Source of the DNA: an uncultured Collinsella sp.
GTDB taxonomy: Bacteria > Actinomycetota > Coriobacteriia > Coriobacteriales > Coriobacteriaceae
Reading direction: 5' to 3'
DNA length: 6,360 nucleotides
Assembly (NCBI GenBank): GCA_900764025.1
Contig: CAAFMM010000484.1
Coordinates: forward strand, 1-6,360
The translations under genes and the position numbers were made by a program. The notes below the pieces were generated by a model. It made no database searches. It saw only the letters and a list, made by a program, of their open reading frames with translations, and was not told where the DNA came from. Positions 1 through 6,360 of this stretch are shown piece after piece; within the stretch, counting starts at the first letter, position 1, and every line of letters starts with the position of its first letter.

Positions 1-1412
<1,412 letters not shown>

Positions 1413-1420
1413 ATACCCCT

Positions 1421-1425
1421 CTCCT
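1421..1425 (-). promoter_or_regulatory. Shine-Dalgarno of nifJ
   Basis: AGGAG lies within a purine-rich GAGAGGAGAGGGG run, 8 nt before the ATG at 1412. It fixes the nifJ start. Confidence 0.8.
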
Positions 1426-1444
1426 CTCATATAGGTATACAGGC

Positions 1445-1460
1445 CCCGGCGATCGCCGGG
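1445..1460. promoter_or_regulatory. Perfect 16-bp palindrome upstream of nifJ (operator or leader hairpin)
   Basis: CCCGGCGATCGCCGGG is a perfect palindrome whose near edge is 32 bp before the nifJ start codon and about 20 bp upstream of its Shine-Dalgarno. As DNA it could bind a dimeric regulator. As RNA it could form a 6-bp stem with a GATC loop. No poly-T tract follows, so it is not an intrinsic terminator. Its function is not known from sequence alone. Confidence 0.5.
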
Positions 1461-1738
1461 ATGTTGGCGTGATGGGATTTTCGCTGTTGCTTCCAATCAT
1501 CTGGCAGGCAGGCTCAGCAGCAGGTACATGGCGTGGAGAGAAGGCATGCCGAGGCGAGGAGGGCTGCACGCGCTCCACAAGCCCAGCTACCCGTCTTGCA
1601 CATGACCGAGCGCCGCAAAGGCCGCATGCCGGATGCTCCCGGGCACGCCCCGGCGATGGGAAGCGCCCGCAACGGAAATCCGCATGCGGGTTTATTGTAC
1701 CCCGCCGTCAAGTGTAATTTCGGCAAATATAGGTGGGC
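1461..1738. other. Gene-free GC-rich region upstream of nifJ
   Basis: No convincing protein gene is seen on either strand; the short frames here have no family signature. The stretch is rich in small inverted repeats. GCATGC occurs three times (1544-1549, 1624-1629, 1682-1687), CCGGG pairs with CCCGG at 1639-1653, and CCGCATGCGG is at 1680-1689. On the minus strand TACAAT (1694-1699) resembles a -10 box, but no -35-like hexamer sits 16-18 bp upstream. A TTGACG at 1706-1711 is only 6 bp away and cannot pair with it. On the plus strand CCCGCA/TGCGGG (1666-1690) is followed by TTTATT, which is weakly terminator-like. If nifJ is transcribed from near 1690, this would be an unusually long leader of about 280 nt. 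I recognise no known riboswitch core. Confidence 0.4.
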
Positions 1739-1782
1739 GGTAAAGGTTTACCTTGGGTGACTGCCAAGGGCCAAAATGGCCC
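1739..1782. repeat. Cluster of three short inverted repeats
   Basis: Three consecutive inverted repeats occupy 44 bp: GGTAAA-GG-TTTACC (1739-1752), CCTTGG-7 nt-CCAAGG (1751-1769) and GGGCCA-AAA-TGGCCC (1768-1782). Each shares two bases with the next, so neighbouring hairpins would compete at their edges. The cluster lies between the end of the FHA gene and nifJ. Neither strand has a clear T-tract after the strongest hairpin, so a terminator role is not supported. Operator sites or part of a dispersed repeat are alternatives. Confidence 0.45.
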
Positions 1783-1814
1783 CTCCATCCCTGGGCGACC
1801 GGCTCTGGTGCGCC

Positions 1815-1864
1815 AAGGAGTGTCCCCAAGTGCCGGCAGAAAAGGAACGTCCCTATCTGCCGGC
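1815..1864. repeat. REP-like element: two 23-bp imperfect direct copies that also form a hairpin
   Basis: Two copies, 1815-1837 and 1842-1864, have a 27-bp period and match at 18 of 23 positions. Both begin AAGGA, carry GTCCC and end TGCCGGC. The segment also holds a perfect 9-bp inverted repeat, GCCGGCAGA (1832-1840) against TCTGCCGGC (1856-1864), with a 15-nt loop. The last base of copy 2 is also the last base of the FHA gene's TAG stop. No T-tract follows the stem on the minus strand, so it is not a canonical terminator, though it may protect the 3' end of the transcript. I associate similar GGGACGTTCC/TGCCGGC repeats with Coriobacteriia intergenic DNA, but this is memory and not a search result. 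Confidence 0.6.
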
Positions 1865-2802
1865 TAGAGGGCACCGAAGAGAATGGCGTAGGTAGTGGAT
1901 TCGCCGAGCTTGAGCTCGTCGCCGGGATTGAGTTGGGCGGAACGGCCGGGCTCGACCTGAATGCAGACGCGCGTGGCCCCGTTTACCACCACGGTTCCGT
2001 TGGTGGACGACAAGTCCTCGACGTGCCAGATATTTTGAGCATCGCACCAGATATGGGCATGGCGGGCCGAGACATCGTCGCCGACGTCGGTAATATCGCC
2101 CTCGCCAGTGGCCAGCGCGCCAATCTCAACACCCTGCTCACTCGGCTGAATCCAGCGCGGGGCGCTCACGACAAAACTGTTTTGTACGCGCAGCAAGCCC
2201 AAGGGGTGCGCCGGGGCGGATTCGCGTTCGCCCGCGGTCATCGACATGCCAAGCGAACGCGGCGTGGATGTGCCTCCGCCACAGGTCGCGTGCGCGTAGT
2301 CGATGGCATAGTTCACCGAGGACCGCACATCCGCCGAACAACCGACGGCGAAAAACAGCACCAGCACGGCCTCGGCGCGCTCGGCGGGCATGAGTTCCGC
2401 CGCCTGGGACAGGCGATCGAGCGCGTTGCGATAAAGATTCGTGTCCTGGTGGCACTCTTCGAGCGCGCGTACCATCGGTTCACCTGCAGGACCGCACACC
2501 ATATTGATCACAGCCGTGGAGTCCATGGGATTGCGCTGGCGCAGGGCCAGTTGCGACATAATACGCGCAGCCGAGGTACCGTATTCGGCAAAGTAGCGCT
2601 GCTGAAGCGTGCCGACCGGCGCGCGAACGATAAAGCGGGAAACCCAAGAGCGATCGGCGGCTCGGCTCTGCGGGCTGCGGCCGTCGGCGAGCGGACGGGA
2701 CGAAAGCACCAAGCCGCACAGCTCGATATGGCTCAGATGCGCTGCGCGCTTAAAGATGTCAAACATGGCCCCGCATGGGGTGAGCTCAACTTGAGATGCC
2801 AT
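1864..2802 (-). CDS. FHA-domain protein, last gene of the kinase operon
   Basis: This 312-residue protein is predicted cytoplasmic, with no signal peptide or convincing membrane segment. Residues about 225-308 form a forkhead-associated domain, a fold that typically binds phosphothreonine peptides. VSARHAHI (244-251) and DLSSTNGT (263-270) supply the conserved Ser245, His248 and Asn268. The usual IGR motif reads IGA (227-229), so the Arg that normally contacts phosphate is absent at that position. Residues 1-220 match no family I recognise. They contain a low-hydrophobicity N-terminal part, a Cys-containing FFAVGCS stretch near 150-156 and a GGGTST turn near 175-180. The start at 2802 has AAGGAGG 8 nt upstream, and the preceding kinase gene ends 3 bp away. 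The partner is most likely the adjacent kinase or its substrates. The FHA assignment is secure; the biological role is inferred. Confidence 0.9.
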   Translation of the reverse strand: MASQVELTPCGAMFDIFKRAAHLSHIELCGLVLSSRPLADGRSPQSRAADRSWVSRFIVRAPVGTLQQRYFAEYGTSAARIMSQLALRQRNPMDSTAVINMVCGPAGEPMVRALEECHQDTNLYRNALDRLSQAAELMPAERAEAVLVLFFAVGCSADVRSSVNYAIDYAHATCGGGTSTPRSLGMSMTAGERESAPAHPLGLLRVQNSFVVSAPRWIQPSEQGVEIGALATGEGDITDVGDDVSARHAHIWCDAQNIWHVEDLSSTNGTVVVNGATRVCIQVEPGRSAQLNPGDELKLGESTTYAILFGAL

Positions 2803-2805
2803 GAC

Positions 2806-4650
2806 CTAGGCCTCCTTGGTCGTAGAAATAGAATCGGACGATACTTCGACAGGTCCGCCAAAAGTACGGACAGCTGCGGCTCCACCGGCAAGCGGAGTCG
2901 CCATCTGGGCTTTTGTGCGTCGCGGTGCCGAAACGGGAAGTTCAAAGGCAAAGCCCATCGCAAGCAAAAACCACGTAAGCGTATAGGTTGCAACCAGAGC
3001 GGCAACAAGGCCGCCCATCACGGCGCGTTGGGAAAATACGCTACATGCAGCCACAACCAGCACCGGAACCTCGCAGGCAGAAAGCGCAAGCACACCCTGC
3101 AGGAAGCCCGAGCGCCGATCGCGCGCAAGTGCCCCCGCGGCAACGCCGGCTATGCCTGGCAGCGCCAACGCCAGTGCGGCAATAATACCCGGTAGCGACC
3201 CAGACCACACGAGCGATCCCAAAGTCGCCGTCACGCGAGCGCCCGACGCCAGCAGCGCGGCCGAAACCACGACCACAGCCCAAACCACGCCACAGACGAC
3301 CGTCGCGCCGACCATCAGCGCGCGACGAACCGCGCGGCCAGACGCATCCATGGGGCACGGCGTGAGCGGCTCGCCGCGAAGCGAACGACCGACATTTTGC
3401 GCATAGTGGTCACAAAACGCCGAGAGCGCCGCCTCGACCGCCGCCGGCTCGGGACGATCTTTTTGATGGCTGGACAGACAGGCCATCACCACGTCGAACA
3501 GCTGGGCATCGACAAACGCCAGCGCATCGCGTAGCTCTTCGGAATCCGGCTCAAGCCCTAGCTGCTGGGCCTGCTCGGCCGCGGCGAGCGCCACATCGGG
3601 CTCACGACGAAGCAACTGAGTCAAATCACAACCGGGCGCATGGGCACCAATGGGATAGTCGGGCCGCGTGTCCATCTTGAGACGGTAGGGGCTCGCGATG
3701 TCGCGCGTCTTTTTGCGCGAACCCGAGGCACCCGAAGTACTCGGCGCGGCTTCGTATGGCGCGACGCCGGCAATGAGCTCGTAAACCGTGCTTGCCGCGG
3801 CGTATACGTCAATCGCCGGCGACATACGCAAAGCGCGCAGGTCGGGAATATCGTCGGTGAGCATCTCGGGCGGGGCATAGGCAACCGTCGCGCGACGCAG
3901 CGTGGCATAGCGCTCCGTAAACGACGCCTTGCCGCCGGTACCGGCCACGGCCGACGCAGGCTCAAGCGCCAGCGACGAGCCAAAGTCGATCAGGCACAGG
4001 TCAAAGGTGCCCTCGGCAAGCTGCCGATCAAGCGGTAGACGCGCCGTGCGCACCATAATATTAGCGGGCGAGATATCGCGATGGACAAAGCCCTCGCCCA
4101 CCAAGCTCATACGGCAGAGCAGATCGAACAGGTCGCGACCCAGACGCGCCGCCACAAGCGGCGACAGGCGTCCGGCATCGTCCACGGCAAGTCGCGAACG
4201 CAAGCGGGCAAGCGTCTCGCCCTCGACCCATTCCATGACAATTGCAGGCACACCGTCGACCTCGCCCCAGCCATAGAGACGGGGAAAGCCCTTGAGGCCC
4301 GAAAGGGCGCGGTGGCATTCATATTCCTCGCGAAACGCCGCCTTGAACTTAGCGACCAGCGCCTCGTGAGCGGCATCGTCGTCAAACTCATCGCGCGTCG
4401 GCAAGATAAGCTGCTTGAGCGCCACGGCCTCGCCTTGGGCGTTGACGGCACGCGTCACGCGGCCGATACCGCCACGGCGCATGGTGGCATCGTCGGCAAA
4501 CAGCATCGTAAAACGACGCAGATAGGCAGGCAGTTCGTCCTGACCGAGCGCAATGGCCGGCTCAAACCCGTCGACACGCGCAAGGCGCAGGCCGACCATG
4601 GGATCGCGACCGAGCGATTGTGGTGTGGTGGATGCAAGATCGGTCATCAT
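2806..4650 (-). CDS. Membrane-anchored serine/threonine protein kinase
   Basis: This 614-residue protein has a eukaryotic-like kinase domain at about residues 45-415, followed by four predicted transmembrane segments (about 445-469, 484-507, 516-538, 543-566) and a short polar tail. Kinase landmarks are the Gly-rich loop RRGGIGRV (58-65), Lys79 in AVALK, a helix-C Glu at 108/109, HRDISPAN (190-197, catalytic Asp192), IDFG (221-224, metal-binding Asp222), APPE (259-262), Asp281 and Arg399 in the DRP motif. All catalytic residues are present, so it should be active. Unusually, the HRDxK Lys is Ser194. A long insert sits between about residues 300 and 380. There is no PASTA or other obvious extracellular sensor domain, unlike PknB/PrkC. 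The ATG at 4650 overlaps the upstream TGA (ATGA) and has no good Shine-Dalgarno, so translation probably depends on coupling; Met2 (4647) is an alternative start. It likely phosphorylates cytoplasmic targets, perhaps the neighbouring FHA protein. Confidence 0.93.
   Translation of the reverse strand: MMTDLASTTPQSLGRDPMVGLRLARVDGFEPAIALGQDELPAYLRRFTMLFADDATMRRGGIGRVTRAVNAQGEAVALKQLILPTRDEFDDDAAHEALVAKFKAAFREEYECHRALSGLKGFPRLYGWGEVDGVPAIVMEWVEGETLARLRSRLAVDDAGRLSPLVAARLGRDLFDLLCRMSLVGEGFVHRDISPANIMVRTARLPLDRQLAEGTFDLCLIDFGSSLALEPASAVAGTGGKASFTERYATLRRATVAYAPPEMLTDDIPDLRALRMSPAIDVYAAASTVYELIAGVAPYEAAPSTSGASGSRKKTRDIASPYRLKMDTRPDYPIGAHAPGCDLTQLLRREPDVALAAAEQAQQLGLEPDSEELRDALAFVDAQLFDVVMACLSSHQKDRPEPAAVEAALSAFCDHYAQNVGRSLRGEPLTPCPMDASGRAVRRALMVGATVVCGVVWAVVVVSAALLASGARVTATLGSLVWSGSLPGIIAALALALPGIAGVAAGALARDRRSGFLQGVLALSACEVPVLVVAACSVFSQRAVMGGLVAALVATYTLTWFLLAMGFAFELPVSAPRRTKAQMATPLAGGAAAVRTFGGPVEVSSDSISTTKEA
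2811..2817 (-). promoter_or_regulatory. Shine-Dalgarno of the FHA gene, inside the kinase 3' end
   Basis: AAGGAGG is 8 nt before the ATG at 2802 and also encodes part of the kinase's final Lys-Glu-Ala. Ribosomes finishing the kinase would pass over it, which favours translational coupling of the two genes. Confidence 0.8.
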
Positions 4651-5552
4651 AGGGCAAGCGCCGCCACGTTATTGTTGAAGTTACCGAGCGCGACGTCATC
4701 ATCGCCGTAATGGCCGACCCATTGACATAGGTTGGTGTAACAGCCCCACAGATTGGCATACTGCTGATACCACTTTGACCGGGGCGAGAATGTCTGGCGA
4801 CCGAACTCAGCTCGAATGACAAACATCTCCCCGACCAGGCTGTCGCACGGCCTGGGATCTCCCGTAGAGTTATAGGTCGAGACCACGTCATTGGCACGAG
4901 AAACATAGCCGTCGAGCATGTTGTACTTGGTCACAAGCCAACTGTGAATGCTCTCTTCCTCAGCAGCGGAAAGGCCACCGGAGTTTGTATCGTTGTCAGT
5001 GTTGCCGCCCGTCGAGCCGCCGTTTCCAGACCCTCCGGTAGAGGAACCCGGCCCAGAGCCGCCGCCCGAACTCGATGAATCCGAGCCGGAGCCAGAAGTA
5101 TCCGAGCTACCGGGCTTGCCTGTCTGCTGGGCGTCCTGCTCCTTCTGCTGCTCGACCTTATTCACCGTTGCCGCCACGCTATTGTTGGACAACCGATCGA
5201 TGATCTTGGTGTTGGTGAGCACGATGGTTTTGCCATTGGCAAGCGTGACTTCGTTGTCCGGGGCCTCGGCGCCATCCGCATCGTCGGTGCCAAACACAAT
5301 ATGCGCGACCACACTTGCCCAAGCATATCCAGTCGTGGTACCCAGATCACTTTTGACCTCATGCCCCACGCGCGGTTCGCGTGCGGCATGCGCCTGCATC
5401 ATGGACGGCACGGTCATGCCATAGGCAGAAACGCCAGCTATGACCAGCACCAGCGAGCACGATAGCAGTGCGTACGCCCGCGGCGCCAAGCCCAGTCGGC
5501 GTCGCATGCGCACCGCGGCGCCGCGCTTTGTCTGAGTGCCACCGGGCCGCAT
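4647..5552 (-). CDS. Exported or membrane-anchored protein of unknown function with Ser/Gly linker
   Basis: I do not recognise this 301-residue protein as a named family. A basic N-terminus (Arg/Lys up to residue 25) precedes one hydrophobic segment (about 27-48), which fits a signal anchor or signal peptide. AHAA at 54-57 resembles a cleavage site. Residues 60-135 form a small region containing EVTLANGKTIVLTN; a Gln/Glu-rich helix follows. Residues about 148-193 are a low-complexity Ser/Gly/Asn/Thr linker. Residues 194-301 form a Trp/Tyr-rich, probably helical domain with Cys236, Cys271 and Cys276. A frame continues upstream to 5645, but the ATG at 5552 is preferred because GGAGGAG (5558-5564) lies 5 nt upstream; the longer form would read through a terminator-like hairpin. 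It is the first gene of the kinase/FHA operon and overlaps the kinase start by 4 bp. An extracytoplasmic sensor or ligand for the kinase is plausible but inferred. Confidence 0.85.
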   Translation of the reverse strand: MRPGGTQTKRGAAVRMRRRLGLAPRAYALLSCSLVLVIAGVSAYGMTVPSMMQAHAAREPRVGHEVKSDLGTTTGYAWASVVAHIVFGTDDADGAEAPDNEVTLANGKTIVLTNTKIIDRLSNNSVAATVNKVEQQKEQDAQQTGKPGSSDTSGSGSDSSSSGGGSGPGSSTGGSGNGGSTGGNTDNDTNSGGLSAAEEESIHSWLVTKYNMLDGYVSRANDVVSTYNSTGDPRPCDSLVGEMFVIRAEFGRQTFSPRSKWYQQYANLWGCYTNLCQWVGHYGDDDVALGNFNNNVAALAL

Positions 5553-5557
5553 GCGTT

Positions 5558-5564
5558 CTCCTCC
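5558..5564 (-). promoter_or_regulatory. Shine-Dalgarno that decides the start of the operon's first gene
   Basis: GGAGGAG is 5 nt before the ATG at 5552. No comparable site precedes the upstream in-frame ATGs, including the one at 5645. Confidence 0.8.
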
Positions 5565-5592
5565 AACAAAAACACGCCGCTCAGAAGCGGCG
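5565..5592 (-). terminator. Terminator-like hairpin just before the operon's first ribosome binding site
   Basis: On the minus strand CGCCGCT and AGCGGCG (5575-5592) form a perfect 7-bp stem with a 4-nt TCTG loop, followed at once by TGTTTTTGTT (5565-5574). This is the layout of an intrinsic terminator. The T-tract abuts the GGAGGAG ribosome binding site. It could stop read-through from recR, or act as an attenuator if the operon promoter lies upstream of it. Confidence 0.65.
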
Positions 5593-5599
5593 CATTCAT

Positions 5600-5722
5600 T
5601 CAAATCCATATTTGAGTGTATCAGCGAACCCAAAAGGTTGCGCAACGAATGGGCAAATTAAGGATGCGAGCGGAAGCATCCATGCGATAAGCGGATACGA
5701 AGTATCTTTGTTGCACAACAAA
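5600..5722. repeat. Series of short inverted repeats in the recR-operon intergenic region
   Basis: In order: TCAAAT-4-ATTTGA (5600-5615), palindrome GTTGCGCAAC (5637-5646), GGATGC-8-GCATCC (5662-5681), GATAC-3-GTATC (5694-5706) and TTTGTTG-2-CAACAAA (5707-5722). The last two abut each other and the large hairpin at 5723-5768 with no base between. The stretch holds no convincing protein gene. A structured leader RNA, regulator sites or a mosaic of small repeats are all possible. Confidence 0.55.
5615..5645 (-). promoter_or_regulatory. Weak candidate promoter for the kinase/FHA operon
   Basis: On the minus strand TTGCGC (5640-5645) is followed by GATACA after 17 bp (5617-5622), or TACACT after 19 bp (5615-5620). 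Both are poor matches to the sigma-70 consensus. The position suits an operon promoter, but then the terminator-like hairpin at 5565-5592 would lie within the leader. Confidence 0.25.
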
Positions 5723-5768
5723 CTCACAGTCGCACGGGGAAATTATGACTACCCCGTGCAACTGTGAG
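5723..5768 (-). terminator. Large inverted repeat, probable recR transcription terminator
   Basis: Two 17-nt arms (5723-5739 and 5752-5768) pair at 16 of 17 positions with one central mismatch (C5731/A5760) around a 12-nt AT-rich loop. It starts 30 nt after the recR stop. On the minus strand the stem is followed by TTTGTTGTG, a modest T-tract, so termination after recR is the simplest role. The stem is longer than most intrinsic terminators, so a dispersed repeat inserted here is an alternative. Confidence 0.6.
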
Positions 5769-5798
5769 GAAAACATACGGCAGGAGCAGACTCGCCAC

Positions 5799-6360
5799 CT
5801 AAATCGCGCGACGGGCCTCGATGGCGCGGCCAAGCGTAAGCTCGTCGGCATACTCCAAGTCGCCGCCCACGGGAAGGCCGCTTGCCAGACGCGACACCTC
5901 GACGCCCAACGGCTTGATGGTACGGGCCAGATAGCTCGCCGTGGTCTCGCCCTCGATGTTGGGGTTGGTGGCGATGATGACCTCATGGATATCCTCGTGA
6001 CCCAGACGCGCCAGCAGCTCGCGGATGTGCAACTGCTCGGGACCAATCTTGTCCATGGGACTGATCACGCCGCCCAATACGTGGTAGAGGCCGTGGTAGC
6101 TGCCCGTGCGCTCAATCGCCTGGACGTCGCGCGGCTCGCCCACCACGCAAATACGAGTGGTATCGCGCATCGGGTCCTGGCAGATGGAGCACTCGTCGGC
6201 CGTGGCGTAGTTAAAGCAGCGGCTGCAAAAGTGGACCTCCTGCTTGACCTCCAGGATGGCCTCGGCCAGGCGGCGGGCCTCCTCGGCATCGGCCTCGAGC
6301 AGGTAATAGGCGATGCGCTGGGCCGACTTGGGACCAATGCCCGGCAGACGGCCCAGCTCA
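5799..6360 (-). CDS. recR: Recombination mediator protein RecR (N-terminus outside window)
   Basis: RecR works with RecO (and RecF) to load RecA onto SSB-coated single-stranded DNA during recombinational repair. The visible 186 residues lack about 12-15 N-terminal residues compared with E. coli and Bacillus RecR (about 200). In order they show a helix-hairpin-helix [14 protein letters not shown] at the window edge (visible residues 2-15), a C4 zinc finger (Cys45, Cys48, Cys57, Cys60), and a Toprim domain beginning CVVGEPRD (71-78) with ATNPNIEGE (130-138) and [13 protein letters not shown] (161-173). These blocks closely follow the Bacillus protein. The stop is TAG at 5799-5801. All expected motifs are intact. 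The reading frame continues upstream of the internal ATG at 6170, so that ATG is not the start. The gene upstream (often dnaX and a YbaB-type protein) is not in view. Confidence 0.97.
   Translation of the reverse strand, partial: ELGRLPGIGPKSAQRIAYYLLEADAEEARRLAEAILEVKQEVHFCSRCFNYATADECSICQDPMRDTTRICVVGEPRDVQAIERTGSYHGLYHVLGGVISPMDKIGPEQLHIRELLARLGHEDIHEVIIATNPNIEGETTASYLARTIKPLGVEVSRLASGLPVGGDLEYADELTLGRAIEARRAI

Noticed and set aside
1694..1711. TTGACG and TACAAT as a sigma-70 promoter for nifJ
   Set aside because: The two hexamers are only 6 bp apart, far from the 16-18 bp needed, and neither has a good partner at the right distance.
1514..1726. 70-codon minus-strand frame in the nifJ upstream region
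   Set aside because: Cys/Arg/Pro-rich composition, no convincing Shine-Dalgarno and no recognisable domain. I cannot exclude a leader peptide but cannot support one.
1692..1874. 60-codon minus-strand frame starting inside the FHA gene's end
   Set aside because: Most of it is translation of the REP-like repeat and inverted-repeat cluster; it has no ribosome binding site or family match.
1753..3195. 480-codon plus-strand frame opposite the FHA and kinase genes
   Set aside because: It crosses two well-supported minus-strand genes and their junction; the Arg/His-rich composition is typical of antisense translation.
4948..5424. 158-codon plus-strand frame rich in Pro/Glu/Ser
   Set aside because: It is the antisense of the Ser/Gly linker region of the exported protein; the repetitive composition comes from that linker.
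5553..5645. N-terminal extension of the exported protein to the ATG at 5645
   Set aside because: It would translate through a terminator-like hairpin and the strong ribosome binding site; the GGAGGAG-preceded ATG at 5552 gives a normal signal-anchor N-terminus.
5468..5767. 99-codon plus-strand frame across the recR-operon intergenic region
   Set aside because: It overlaps the inverted-repeat series and the start of a real gene on the other strand, with no family signature.
5594..5768. CRISPR array
   Set aside because: The repeats here are inverted, differ in sequence and have no regular spacers; there are no cas genes.

Overview
The window looks like chromosome of a high-GC, strictly anaerobic actinobacterium, most likely a Coriobacteriia member such as Collinsella. 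The basis is the GC-rich codon use, a single-chain pyruvate:ferredoxin oxidoreductase of the anaerobe type, and GC-rich intergenic repeats of a style I associate with that genus. The genus is an inference from memory and was not tested. Every gene I can support lies on the minus strand. The many plus-strand open frames, including one of 487 codons opposite nifJ, are antisense shadows.

Reading in the direction of transcription, from high to low coordinates, recR comes first. Its N-terminus lies beyond the right edge. Then comes a 246-bp intergenic region (5553-5798) packed with inverted repeats: a 17-bp-arm hairpin just after the recR stop, two more inverted repeats directly abutting it, several smaller ones, and a terminator-like hairpin with a T-tract right before the next ribosome binding site.

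Next is a tight three-gene operon (5552-1864). It encodes a single-pass membrane or exported protein with a Ser/Gly linker and an unrecognised C-terminal domain, a Ser/Thr protein kinase with four predicted transmembrane segments, and an FHA-domain protein. The first two genes overlap by 4 bp (ATGA). The second and third are 3 bp apart, and the FHA gene's Shine-Dalgarno lies inside the end of the kinase gene. The natural reading is an envelope sensor/kinase/phosphothreonine-reader pathway. However, the FHA domain lacks the usual Arg after its first conserved Gly, and the kinase has HRDIS in place of HRDxK.

A 451-bp gene-free stretch (1413-1863) follows. It holds a REP-like repeat pair touching the FHA stop codon, a cluster of three inverted repeats, a GC-rich stretch of unknown role and a perfect 16-bp palindrome just upstream of nifJ. 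The last gene is nifJ (pyruvate:ferredoxin oxidoreductase), running off the left edge after about 470 codons.

recR and nifJ are housekeeping or metabolic genes. The unusual content is the kinase/FHA operon and the two structured intergenic regions.
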